Below, piece by piece: positions 18,183-26,452 of a DNA stretch of 64,000 nt (position 1 is the stretch's first letter; each line of letters starts with the position of its first letter). The position numbers were made by a program, and so were the translations under genes. The stretch is from a bacterium (lineage in GTDB: Bacteria > Actinomycetota > Acidimicrobiia > Spongiisociales > ZC4RG35), in the NCBI GenBank assembly GCA_028824015.1, contig JAPPFC010000044.1, forward strand, positions 41,873 to 105,872, given 5' to 3'. Below the pieces are notes generated by a model. The model was not told where the DNA came from. It ran no database searches and saw only the letters and a program-made list of their open reading frames with translations.

Positions 18183-18959
18183 CTAAGATCCGGGCGAGAG
18201 ATTCCACTTGGTGCCGTACTTCTTCCTCAGCGCCAGGGTCTCTTTGCACATGAGAACATGCACCCCGTCCATCATACGGCCGTACGGTGGTGTCCCGACG
18301 ATCAACTCGCCTACTGCCTCTTTGCTGCAGATCACATCCTCCATCGCGGCTACCCAAACCGACAACCCATCCGCAACCTCCCAGAAGTCAGCTTTGGCCA
18401 CAACCCGCTCGTAGCCACCCACTCCAGGAAGGGCATCCACCACATTCACCATCCCCGCCGACGTCATCAGCCGTCTGTACCCGGACAGAGCGTGTTCCTC
18501 GACCGGCCCCCACTCGTCTCTCTCCAACGGCCGCGCCTCCAACACCTCCAAGACCTCCTCCACCCGAGCTAGATTGTCTGACTCCATGCTGGGAGTGACA
18601 TCGGTGTTGTAACTCGGGTAGGGAGCCCCCCGCAAATACCCGGCGCCCATCCCCACAAACACGAACTCAACCCCCCGGTCTGTGAGAGTGCTCAACACCC
18701 GCACAGGATCAAACCGAACATGCTCCTCCCCCCGGCGTTCACAGCCGAACCGCAACGACCCATCAACATAAGCCTCCCAACGCTCCAACCGCTGGGCCGG
18801 GGAACGCTTCAAGTGAGCAGCTATCTGCGAAAACCAACCGTTCGGGTCGTCGTCCTCCGGTATCGGGGGAAGACTCCGAGCATAAGCGAGGAACGCCCTA
18901 GTGTTTTCGCTAAACGTCTCCTCAACAGGCAATGGCGTCGGGCTAATCCTGGTTTGCAT
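18183..18959 (-). CDS. nucleotidyltransferase-fold protein, probably altered catalytic site
   Basis: 258 residues. Residues 86-140 (VRVLSTLTDRGVEFVFVGM, GAGYLRGAPYPSYNTDVTPS) have the form of the small nucleotidyltransferases common in actinobacterial accessory regions: helix, strand, G-rich turn, then the acidic strand. In relatives the acidic strand usually reads D-V-D-x-x-P; here it is N118-T-D120-V-T-P, so the first metal-binding Asp appears to be Asn. The N-terminal 85 residues form a separate helical part (SPAQRLERWEAYVDGSL) that in relatives is often a separate upstream gene. ATG 18959 has GGGGG 5 nt upstream. Possible roles include a toxin, an antitoxin-like regulator of Fic, or an abortive-infection component. 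None is shown. Confidence 0.6.
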   Translation of the reverse strand: MQTRISPTPLPVEETFSENTRAFLAYARSLPPIPEDDDPNGWFSQIAAHLKRSPAQRLERWEAYVDGSLRFGCERRGEEHVRFDPVRVLSTLTDRGVEFVFVGMGAGYLRGAPYPSYNTDVTPSMESDNLARVEEVLEVLEARPLERDEWGPVEEHALSGYRRLMTSAGMVNVVDALPGVGGYERVVAKADFWEVADGLSVWVAAMEDVICSKEAVGELIVGTPPYGRMMDGVHVLMCKETLALRKKYGTKWNLSPGS

Positions 18960-19022
18960 CCGAACCCCCTTCCCCCTCTGAGGTTAGCTTGACACCACCA
19001 AGACCAATGGACAGGATAGATG

Positions 19023-19040
19023 GTAGATACCGGGAGTAAG
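19023..19040 (+). repeat. imperfect direct repeat, copy 2
   Basis: Matches 16418-16435 in 16 of 18 bp, in the same orientation. It runs into the first hairpin of the right end. Confidence 0.5.
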
Positions 19041-19107
19041 CGACAGGCGCATGTCACAGGCTTACTGGATCTCATTGGTTGCGCGACGGTACTTCTTCGG
19101 TACTGTC
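19036..19107. other. two consecutive hairpins near the island's right end
   Basis: The first hairpin has an outer stem GTAAGC/GCTTAC (19036-19041 with 19060-19065) and an inner stem GACA/TGTC. The second pairs GCGACGGTAC with GTACTGTCGC (19081-19090 with 19098-19107), ten pairs including one G-T, around a 7-base loop. Neither is followed by a T run on either strand, so ordinary terminators are unlikely. Structured RNA, a recombination site or a mobile-element end are possible. Confidence 0.45.
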
Positions 19108-19170
19108 GCCTGACCGCGCTTGACTTCCTCCGTTACTTCGCCGGTAGTCACGCTGATTCTCGTGCTATGG

Positions 19171-19202
19171 AACTCCGTGTGGGTTCGAATCCCACTCCCG
19201 GC
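19171..19202 (+). repeat. attachment-site repeat, right copy
   Basis: Exact 32-bp copy of the tRNA-Leu(CAA) 3' end. The sequence to its left does not form the rest of a tRNA, so this is the displaced end left after integration, not a second tRNA gene. Confidence 0.85.
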
Positions 19203-19396
19203 GCCGCCTTTTCACTCCGGTGTGGGCTTCGACGAGCAGGCCGAAGCTCCCTGTTCACCGGGGGCGGACCGCCGTAGCCTTGTGGAGTCGTTGTGACAAG
19301 CCCTGCGCCTGGAACCGGACCGCGCCGGGAAGCGTTGAGGCGGGTGTCCTGGTTGTGTCGTTAACCGAGCGACAGCCCGCCTAAAGTTTAATCACT

Positions 19397-21778
19397 ATGA
19401 ACAATGAGGAGCTTCTTAGCGAAATCAGGGCGCTGAGGAAACGTCTGTCCCGGATGAGCGCCGCCAGCCTTCACATCAACGAGAGCCTCGACTTCGACAC
19501 GGTCTTGCAAGGAGTTTTGGACAGTGCCCGGACGCTGACGGATGCGCGGCATGGAGTCCTCACTCTTCTGGGTGACGCGGGCGACGTCACAAACCACCTG
19601 TCCTCGGGCATGTCCCCCGACGAGAGCCGCCGTCTCTGGGATGTGCCGAACGGGCACAGATTCATCGACTATTTGGGCGAGGTCCAGAGTCCGATACGGG
19701 TGGCGGACCTGCAGGACTACCTCCGATCACTCGGTTTGGGAGACATGCCACTGCCGGTGGAGGGGGGTTCCTTCCTGGCGGCGCCGATCACACATCGGGG
19801 TGAACACGTCGGTCACATCTTCCTGGCAAACCGGGAACGGGGCGAAGAGTTCACCGTAGAGGACGAAGAGGTTCTGGTGATGTTCGCCGCGCAGGCGGCC
19901 CTGGTCATCTCCAACTCCCACCGTCACATGGAGGAGCAGAGAGCAAGAGCCGACCTGGAAGCCTTGGTGAACACATCGCCGATAGGCGTCGTGGTCCTGA
20001 ACGCCAGGACCGGGCAGGTTGTCTCCAGGAATCAGGAAGCCAGAAGGATCGTAGGAGATCTGAGGTTGCAGGATGGTTCCGTGGATCATCTAATGGAGGT
20101 GGTGACCATCCGCCGGGCCGATGGGCGGGAAGTGTCCCTTCAAGAGATGCCGATGGCGCAGGTTTTGGCAAGCGGAGAGACGGTGCGCGCCGAGGAGATG
20201 GTCATTGAAGTCCCCGACGGCCGCAAGATCACAACCCTGGTGAATGCCACACCCATCCGCTCCGAGCAGGGCGACGTGGTGTCGGTGGTGGTGACCATGC
20301 AGGACATTACGCCCGTGGAGGAACTGCAAAAACTGCGTGCTGAATTCCTGGGTATGGTCAGTCACGAGCTGAGGACCCCGCTCACCACCATCAAAGGATC
20401 GGCGGCCACGGTGCTGGGATCTTCCTCGCCGCTCGACATCGCCGAGACCCGCCAGTTCTTCAGGATCGTGGACGAGCAGGCCGACCACATGCGGGACTTG
20501 ATCGCCAATCTGCTGGACGTGAGCAGGATCGCCACGGGCAGCTTGTCCGTCCACCGGGAACCGGTGGACGTGGGAAGCCTTCTGGACCAGGCAAGGGCCG
20601 GCTTTCTCAGCGGTGGGGGCAGGAACCTGGTCAGCATCGACGTCAGCAGGGACCTGCCTCCTGTGATGGCCGACCGCCAGCGCCTCCTGCAGGTGATTGG
20701 CAACCTGCTCTCCAATGCAGCCAAATACTCTCCCGACCGGTCCTCTGTCTTGATGAAGGCGTCGCTTGACGACCAGCACGTGGTTATCTCGGTCACCGAC
20801 CAGGGTCGGGGGATCGCAGCCGAGCACCTGCCCTATTTGTTCCGGAAGTTCTCAAGGTTGCACGGCGCCAGCGCCGAGAGTAGGAGCGTCGGGGACGGAC
20901 TGGGGCTGGCTATCTGCAAAGGAATAGTCGAGGCTCACGGCGGGCGCATCTGGGCAACCAGCACCGGACCGGGCATGGGAGCACGATTCACCTTCAGCCT
21001 TCCCGTTGTCGAGGAAGGCGCCAGTCCCATGATGATGGACTCGAGCCGGTTCCTCCCGGGATCGGCGGGGTTGGCAGAGCAACGTCGGGTGCTGGTCGTA
21101 GATGACGATCTGCAGATCCTCAGGTATGTGAGAGACACCCTGTCCGAGGCGGGCTACGTCCCGATCATCACCGGAGATCCGAATGAAGTGGGTCACCTGA
21201 TGAGGAGGAACAAACCACACCTCGTGCTGTTGGACTTCATGCTGCTGGACACCGACGGCGTGACCCTGATGAAGGACCTCCCCGAACTGGCCGAGGTTCC
21301 TGTGATATTCCTTTCGGGGTACGGGGAGGACGAGATAGTGGCGAGCGCGTTGGACGCGGGCGCGGCCGACTACGTGGTTAAGCCCTTCTCCCCCACGGAG
21401 TTGATCGTGAGGATCGGAGCAGCGCTCCGCCCGCCCAGGGCGCCCGGCGACTTCGGGCATCCCAAGCATTTCCGGGTCGGTGATCTCGCGATCAATTACC
21501 TCGAACGCACCGTGACCGTGGAAGGCCGGCCCGTGAAGTTGACCGCCACCGAATACAAGCTGTTGACCACCCTTTCCCTCAACGCCGACCGGGCCATGTC
21601 CCAGGACCAGCTACTCAAATCGATCTGGGGCGTCGAACAGGCCGGTGACCCGCGGGTGCTTCGGTCCTTTGTCAAGAACCTCCGGCGCAAACTGGGCGAC
21701 GAGGCAACCAACCCCACCTACATTCTCACCGAACGCGGATTCGGCTACCGCATCGCCAAACCCCAACCGGCCCACTGA
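19397..21778 (+). CDS. one-polypeptide two-component system: GAF-PAS-kinase-receiver-wHTH
   Basis: 793 residues. Domains in order: short coiled coil; GAF about 25-175; PAS about 185-305; HisKA with phospho-acceptor H323 (MVSHELRTP); HATPase with N box LSNAAKYS, G1 DQGRGI and G2 GDGLGLAI; receiver from about 563 with DDD, D613 in LVLLDFM and K662 in VVKPF; OmpR-type winged helix about 690-790 (VKLTATEYKLL, then VLRSFVKNLRRKLGD and ERGFGYRI). It can sense, phosphorylate and bind DNA without a separate response regulator. No transmembrane segment is visible, so sensing is cytoplasmic. The ATG 19397 start has no clear Shine-Dalgarno, so a leaderless mRNA is possible. It lies just outside the island, alone, with no obvious target gene beside it. 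Confidence 0.93.
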   Translation: MNNEELLSEIRALRKRLSRMSAASLHINESLDFDTVLQGVLDSARTLTDARHGVLTLLGDAGDVTNHLSSGMSPDESRRLWDVPNGHRFIDYLGEVQSPIRVADLQDYLRSLGLGDMPLPVEGGSFLAAPITHRGEHVGHIFLANRERGEEFTVEDEEVLVMFAAQAALVISNSHRHMEEQRARADLEALVNTSPIGVVVLNARTGQVVSRNQEARRIVGDLRLQDGSVDHLMEVVTIRRADGREVSLQEMPMAQVLASGETVRAEEMVIEVPDGRKITTLVNATPIRSEQGDVVSVVVTMQDITPVEELQKLRAEFLGMVSHELRTPLTTIKGSAATVLGSSSPLDIAETRQFFRIVDEQADHMRDLIANLLDVSRIATGSLSVHREPVDVGSLLDQARAGFLSGGGRNLVSIDVSRDLPPVMADRQRLLQVIGNLLSNAAKYSPDRSSVLMKASLDDQHVVISVTDQGRGIAAEHLPYLFRKFSRLHGASAESRSVGDGLGLAICKGIVEAHGGRIWATSTGPGMGARFTFSLPVVEEGASPMMMDSSRFLPGSAGLAEQRRVLVVDDDLQILRYVRDTLSEAGYVPIITGDPNEVGHLMRRNKPHLVLLDFMLLDTDGVTLMKDLPELAEVPVIFLSGYGEDEIVASALDAGAADYVVKPFSPTELIVRIGAALRPPRAPGDFGHPKHFRVGDLAINYLERTVTVEGRPVKLTATEYKLLTTLSLNADRAMSQDQLLKSIWGVEQAGDPRVLRSFVKNLRRKLGDEATNPTYILTERGFGYRIAKPQPAH

Positions 21779-21833
21779 GGCCTCCAACTGTTTGGCGGCG
21801 GGACCACCGGAGCCCGTTGCCTGGACCCATCGG

Positions 21834-22718
21834 CTAGTTGAGCACCACCTCTGGGATCAACTGGGGGCCGATCCTGGTGTAAACCGCCCACAGTCGCCCG
21901 GATGCATCGAGCACCCGGGTCGGTCTGCCTTCTTCGAGTTGTAGAGCATTGTCTGCAGACAGGCGCCTCCCGTGGCGGACCATCTCCAATGTCGGGGGAT
22001 CGGCCGTCCAGGCGGGCAGGTCGGCCAGGCCCTCGGCGGGTGGCAGCATCCACCTCTCCCAGTTCTCAAGGTCATCGGGACCCGGAGCGGCGCCCGCCCG
22101 CTCTCCCACCGCAAGGCTTCCCACACGTGTTCGTCGCAGTTCCACCAGGTGGGCGCGACCCCCCAGCGCCCGGGCCAGGTCGTCTGCAAGGCTCCGCACA
22201 TAGACACCCTTGCCGCACACCACCCGCAGGCCCACCAAAGGGTTCGACCCCTCTTCGAAGCCCGTCACATCCAGGGAATGAACGGTCACCCGGCGCGCCT
22301 TTCTCTCCACCGCCCGTCCCTCCCTGGCAATTTCGTATAACCGGCGTCCTTCCACCTTGACCGCCGAGACCATGGGAGGAACCTGGCTGATCTCCCCCAC
22401 GAAGTCTCCGAGAACGGCTTCCAAGTCCATCCTGGAGACGGGCATCTCCCCGCTCCACACCTCCACCCCGTCGGCGTCCAGCGTGTCGGTGGCGACCCCG
22501 AAGCGGGCCACCGCCAGGTATTCCTTCTCCAGAGGCTGGAGAAAGCGAATCAGGCGGGTGACCCGGCCCACCGCCACCACCAGGGCGCCGGTCGCCATCG
22601 GGTCGAGAGTTCCGGCATGGCCCACCCTCCGGATGCCGACCGCGCGGCGCACCGCGGCCACCACATCATGGGAGGTAATCCCCCCGGGCTTGTCGAGGAC
22701 CAGGAAACCCTCAGCCAA
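21834..22718 (-). CDS. truB: tRNA pseudouridine(55) synthase
   Basis: 294 residues from TTG 22718. The catalytic aspartate is D39 in VGHAGTLDPMATG. Other family segments include LDKPGGITSHDVV, KEYLAVARFG, VPPMVSAVKVEGRRLYE and GVYVRSLADDL. The enzyme makes pseudouridine 55 in the T loop of tRNAs. TTG 22718 places the start within the last codons of nrnA (8-nt overlap). The longer open frame upstream is a shadow of nrnA. It is the last gene of the nusA-infB operon. Confidence 0.95.
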   Translation of the reverse strand: MAEGFLVLDKPGGITSHDVVAAVRRAVGIRRVGHAGTLDPMATGALVVAVGRVTRLIRFLQPLEKEYLAVARFGVATDTLDADGVEVWSGEMPVSRMDLEAVLGDFVGEISQVPPMVSAVKVEGRRLYEIAREGRAVERKARRVTVHSLDVTGFEEGSNPLVGLRVVCGKGVYVRSLADDLARALGGRAHLVELRRTRVGSLAVGERAGAAPGPDDLENWERWMLPPAEGLADLPAWTADPPTLEMVRHGRRLSADNALQLEEGRPTRVLDASGRLWAVYTRIGPQLIPEVVLN

Positions 22719-23691
22719 GCGGCACTCTCTGCAGAACCGCCGCCAGGGCCCCCGACGGATCGCCCTCGAATGCGAAACCGCCCGCGTTGTGATGCCCCCC
22801 GCCTCCCAGGGCCTCGGCGATCGCCCCCACGTTGACCTCCCCCCGTGAGCGAAGGCTGACCCGCACCCCACCCTCCTCGGCCTCCCGGATGAGCATGGCC
22901 ACTCCCGCTTCCCGGGGTAGGCGCACCAGGTCGATGAGGAGTTCGGTCTCCTCGCCGTTGAGCGAGGCCTTCTCCAGGTCGTCGGCGTAGAGAACCGACC
23001 ACACCACTCCGCGTTCGGTGTCCAGTCGAGCCCGGGAGAGCACCGCCCCGGCCACCGACAGCAGCCCGAAAGGCTCCTCCTCGTACACGGCCTGGCCGAT
23101 CACCTCGGGTCGGGCGCCCGCCTCCAGCAACCGGGCGGCCAGCCGGTGGGTGCGGGGGGTGGTGTTGGAGTACTGGAACCGCCCGGTGTCGGTGACCAGA
23201 CCGGTGAGGAGGCAGGTGGCGACCACCTCGTCCACCGGCCACCCCAACTCCAATAGCAGGTCGAAGACCAACTCCACCGTGGCCGAGGCGCCGGGGTCTA
23301 CAAGGTCGATGGTCCCGAAGCCCGGATTGGAGACGTGGTGGTCCACCACCACCAGGTTCTCCGCTTCTTGAGATAGCCAGTCCAGGTTCCCCAGCCGATC
23401 CACGGACGCGCAGTCGAAGGCCAGCACCGTCTGGGGCACGTCGGACCGCGACAGGGGTACGGACAGGAGGTCGGTGGGGAGGAATCGGTAGCGGCTCGGG
23501 ACGGCGCCCGGCGAGGGGATGGCCAGATGGACGGACCTTCCGGCCAGGCGGGCGGAAGCGGCAAAGCCCAGCATCGACCCCAGGGCGTCCCCGTCCGGAC
23601 GCTCATGGCAAACTCCTCCCAGCGAGCCGGAGCCGCCTATCACCTCCGCGGCCTGGCGGATCCTCTCGGACAGTTCCGCCGCCCCGGTCAC
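22711..23691 (-). CDS. nrnA: bifunctional oligoribonuclease / pAp phosphatase, DHH family
   Basis: 326 residues. DHH-family motifs are present: HERPDGDALGS (29-39), FDCAS, VVVDHHVSN, and the DHHA1 C-terminal GGGHHNAGGF. NrnA degrades short RNA oligomers to mononucleotides and dephosphorylates 3'-phosphoadenosine 5'-phosphate. GTG 23691 overlaps the rbfA stop as GTGA, and its own stop is inside the truB start region. The position between rbfA and truB is the usual one in Gram-positive bacteria. Confidence 0.92.
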   Translation of the reverse strand: MTGAAELSERIRQAAEVIGGSGSLGGVCHERPDGDALGSMLGFAASARLAGRSVHLAIPSPGAVPSRYRFLPTDLLSVPLSRSDVPQTVLAFDCASVDRLGNLDWLSQEAENLVVVDHHVSNPGFGTIDLVDPGASATVELVFDLLLELGWPVDEVVATCLLTGLVTDTGRFQYSNTTPRTHRLAARLLEAGARPEVIGQAVYEEEPFGLLSVAGAVLSRARLDTERGVVWSVLYADDLEKASLNGEETELLIDLVRLPREAGVAMLIREAEEGGVRVSLRSRGEVNVGAIAEALGGGGHHNAGGFAFEGDPSGALAAVLQRVPLG

Positions 23692-24053
23692 TGCTCTCCC
23701 CGGGTACCGGGCGCCGGGGCCCCTCTCAGCAGGCTCTCGATCTTCATGCCGGCAATCACACCCCTGTCCGGCCGGAACTCCAGCCGGGGTGTGTATTTGA
23801 GTCGCACCTGGGAAGCCAGCAGGGCTTGCAGGCGACCGGCCGCCGAGGTGAGTCCCGCGCCGGTCTCCTCCAGCCGGGTCATGTCGGCAGCCGAGAAGAA
23901 CACCACCGCTCTCCGCAGGTCCGGGGAGGTCTCAACACCGGTGATGGTCACCCCCGACAACCTCGGATCGGAGAGGCCATGCACCTCGGCGGCCAGAACC
24001 TCCCAGACGATTGCGTTGACCCGGCGCATGCGGGGAAACCGATCGACACCCAT
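23688..24053 (-). CDS. rbfA: ribosome-binding factor A
   Basis: 121 residues with a KH-like fold: RMRRVNAIVWEVLAAEVHGL, LSGVTITGVETSPDLRRAVVFF, then RLKYTPRLEFRPD. RbfA helps mature the 5' end of 16S rRNA and the central 30S pseudoknot, especially in the cold. ATG 24053 follows the DUF503 stop by 3 nt, and its stop overlaps the nrnA start by 4 nt. The tail beyond residue 110 (GAPAPGTRGEQ) is probably disordered. Confidence 0.95.
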   Translation of the reverse strand: MGVDRFPRMRRVNAIVWEVLAAEVHGLSDPRLSGVTITGVETSPDLRRAVVFFSAADMTRLEETGAGLTSAAGRLQALLASQVRLKYTPRLEFRPDRGVIAGMKIESLLRGAPAPGTRGEQ

Positions 24054-24056
24054 CTC

Positions 24057-24362
24057 TCATCTTGTCCCGGGCTCGGGCCGATCGAGATAGGAGATCAGGA
24101 CCTCTATCACATCCACTTCGTGTCTCCGGTCGAGGTAGTGCTCCGCTCGTTGCATCAGCCGCTCCAACTCCCGGCGGTTGGGCGCCACCAGCGCCACTCC
24201 CAGGCCCGCCCGACGCCACAGGTCGTGATGGTCCACTTCCGCCACCGAGTAGGAAGCGGTCTTCCGGAGGCCTTCCAACACCGGACGGAGGACCGATCGT
24301 TTCTCCTTCAGTGACCGGGTGGCGGGAAGCGAGAGTTCAAAACGCATAGCCGCCGCCTCCAT
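24057..24362 (-). CDS. DUF503 family protein
   Basis: 101 residues: MRFELSLPATRSLKEKRSVL is the diagnostic beginning (strand, then SLKxKRxxL), followed by VAEVDHHDLWRRAGLGVALV and the HYLDRRHEVDVIEV end. The ferredoxin-like family is found between infB and rbfA in many Gram-positive and Thermus-group bacteria; its function is unknown, and ribosome-related work is suggested by position. ATG 24362 shares one base with the infB stop (TGATG). ATG 24347 would remove five residues and begin at MRFEL, so the start is not certain. Confidence 0.88.
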   Translation of the reverse strand: MEAAAMRFELSLPATRSLKEKRSVLRPVLEGLRKTASYSVAEVDHHDLWRRAGLGVALVAPNRRELERLMQRAEHYLDRRHEVDVIEVLISYLDRPEPGTR

Positions 24363-26428
24363 CAGGTGCGAGCAACCTCCCTCACCATGAACGCTTCGAT
24401 CACATCACCCTCCTTGGCGTCGTTGTACCGCTCGAGGACGATCCCGCACTCCAAGCCGAACACCACTTCTTCCACGTCCTGTTTGAACCGCCTCAGGGAG
24501 GCGATGGATCCCGTGTAAATCACGACGTCATCGCGATACAGGCGCACCTCTGCGCCCGCGGCCATACGCCCTTCGGTGACGAGGCACCCCGCCGCCACTG
24601 CCCTGGGCACCCGGAACAGGGCGCGGACCTCGGCGACTCCCAGGATGTCCTCGTGACGCTCGGGAGCGAGTCTCCCGACCAGGAGTTGTTCCACATCATC
24701 GAGGAGTTCGTAGATGACCGAATAGGAACGGACCTCGATCCCTCGCTGCTGGGCTTCGCGCGCCGCCTTGCTCTCGGCTCGAACGTTGAAGCCGACAATC
24801 ACCGCCCCGGTGACGTCGCTCAGGTTCACGTCGTTGAGGTTGATACCGCCCACCGCCGCGTGGATGATCTCTATCCTCCCTTCGTCCCTCTTGATCTTGC
24901 CGATCGCCTCCCGCAGGGTCTCCACCGAGCCCTGGGCATCCGCCTTGATGACCAGCCTGAGTTCTCCCTGGGTGGACTGGAGTTGCTCGAGGTGGGAGAC
25001 GAACCGGTCCCGGGCGGTTGGCATCTCCATCCTTATCTTGCGCTCCCGATCGCGGTCGGCCTGGGCCGCGGCCAACTGCCGCGCGGTCCGCTCGTTCTTG
25101 ACCACCTCGAAGCCATCTCCGGCTCCCGGCACCCCATTCCATCCCATCACCAACACCGGCACCGACGGCGTAGCGGAGGTGACCCTCTGCCCGGCGTGGT
25201 TGAACATGGCCCTCACCCTTCCCGACACGCCCCCGGCCACCAGGGCGTTTCCCCTCCTGAGGGTCCCCCGTTGCACGATTACGGTCGCCACCGGCCCCAT
25301 CCCCCTGTCCAGCCTCGAGTCGACCACCACCCCGGATGCAAGCGGCTTGGGCGAGGCCTTGAGTTCTTGGATCTGTGCCATCAGGTCAACGGTTTCCAGG
25401 AGTTCATCCAAGCCGTCACCCTCCGTGGCCGAAATCTCCACGCTGGGGATGTCACCCCCCAGTTCCTCGGTGATCACGTTGTGCTCGGTGAGCTTGGCGC
25501 GCACCGACACGGGATCGGCGCCCGGCCGGTCGATCTTGTTGATCGCCACCAGCATCTCCACGCCTGCCGCACGAGCATGGCTGATCGCCTCCACGGTCTG
25601 AGGCATCACCCCGTCGTCGGCCGCGATCACCAGCACCACGATGTCGGTCAACTCCGCTCCCCTGGCCCGGAGGGTGGTGAAGGCCTCGTGACCGGGGGTG
25701 TCGATGAAAGTGATCGGATGGCCCTCGACGGTCGCCTGATAGGCGCCTATGTGCTGGGTGATGCCCCCCGCTTCCCCGGAGACGACGTCGGTCCTGCGCA
25801 AAGCGTCCAAGAGAGTGGTCTTGCCGTGGTCCACGTGGCCCATCACCGTCACGATGGGGGGTCGCTCCACCAGGTCCTTGGGATCGTCGGCCGGCACGTC
25901 GCGGAGGCGCACCACCGGGACCCGCTCGGGCTCCGACTCGATCACCTCCACCAGGGCCCCGAAACTCTCCCCCACCTCCGCCATCAGATCGGTGGGCATG
26001 CGCTGGCCGGCGCTCACCACCCGGCCCATGCCGATCATCCGGGCCACGACCTCGCCTACCGGAACGCCGAGGGACTCTGCGTATTCGGCTACCGAAGACG
26101 TGTCTTGCACCTCAACCAACGACAACTCCTCGACCTGGGGTAGGGGCTCCTCGTCAGGGACGGGAGGATCCTCCCGGGATGCGGCCGGGGCGGGGGCCTC
26201 TTCGACCGGCTCGGGCTCGGGGACCGGCTCGGGCTCGGGGATGATCTCGGGTTCGGGGGCCGCCTCGGGCTCTCCCACCAGGGCGAAGCGAACCAGTTCC
26301 GCCTCCTCGGTGGAGATGGTGGAGGATGCAGCCCTCACCACCAGGCCGATGTCCCTGGCCTGCCGGATCACGTCCTGGGAGGAAAGGCCCAGTTCGCGGG
26401 CGATCTGATAAATCCTGACCCTAGCCAT
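24362..26428 (-). CDS. infB: translation initiation factor IF-2
   Basis: 688 residues, shorter than the 900 or more usual in actinobacteria. The N-terminal IF2_N motif [20 protein letters not shown] is present, then a Pro/Glu-rich linker (about 54-98) and a second IF2_N-like domain. The GTPase has G1 GHVDHGKT (197-204), DTPGHEAF and NKID, followed by domains II-IV. IF-2 delivers initiator tRNA to the 30S subunit. A short gap of 24 nt separates it from nusA; the RNA-binding ylxR gene often found there is missing. The stop overlaps the DUF503 start by one base. Confidence 0.97.
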   Translation of the reverse strand: MARVRIYQIARELGLSSQDVIRQARDIGLVVRAASSTISTEEAELVRFALVGEPEAAPEPEIIPEPEPVPEPEPVEEAPAPAASREDPPVPDEEPLPQVEELSLVEVQDTSSVAEYAESLGVPVGEVVARMIGMGRVVSAGQRMPTDLMAEVGESFGALVEVIESEPERVPVVRLRDVPADDPKDLVERPPIVTVMGHVDHGKTTLLDALRRTDVVSGEAGGITQHIGAYQATVEGHPITFIDTPGHEAFTTLRARGAELTDIVVLVIAADDGVMPQTVEAISHARAAGVEMLVAINKIDRPGADPVSVRAKLTEHNVITEELGGDIPSVEISATEGDGLDELLETVDLMAQIQELKASPKPLASGVVVDSRLDRGMGPVATVIVQRGTLRRGNALVAGGVSGRVRAMFNHAGQRVTSATPSVPVLVMGWNGVPGAGDGFEVVKNERTARQLAAAQADRDRERKIRMEMPTARDRFVSHLEQLQSTQGELRLVIKADAQGSVETLREAIGKIKRDEGRIEIIHAAVGGINLNDVNLSDVTGAVIVGFNVRAESKAAREAQQRGIEVRSYSVIYELLDDVEQLLVGRLAPERHEDILGVAEVRALFRVPRAVAAGCLVTEGRMAAGAEVRLYRDDVVIYTGSIASLRRFKQDVEEVVFGLECGIVLERYNDAKEGDVIEAFMVREVART

Positions 26429-26452
26429 GCCGCACCGAAGAAGACCCGCCGG

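Larger units (their letters stand above)
15802..19202. mobile_element. small genomic island integrated at tRNA-Leu(CAA)
   Basis: The segment begins in the tRNA 3' half and ends at an exact 32-bp copy of that 3' half, the usual outcome of site-specific integration by a tyrosine recombinase at a tRNA gene. Contents in order: a frameshifted gene (minus), a Fic protein (plus), a nucleotidyltransferase-like protein (minus) and a hairpin-rich non-coding stretch. No integrase, excisionase or replication gene is visible, so the island is either a decayed remnant or mobilised in trans. Housekeeping genes flank it on the left and the large signalling gene on the right. Confidence 0.75.
18960..19396. 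other. non-coding right end of the island
   Basis: No gene seen. It contains the second 18-bp direct repeat (19023-19040), two consecutive hairpins (19036-19107), the right attachment repeat (19171-19202), and the region before the sensor-kinase gene. Confidence 0.5.

Noticed and set aside
19141..19205. A second tRNA gene
   Set aside because: Only the T arm and 3' acceptor strand are present. No D arm, anticodon arm or 5' acceptor strand precedes them, so it is an attachment-site copy.
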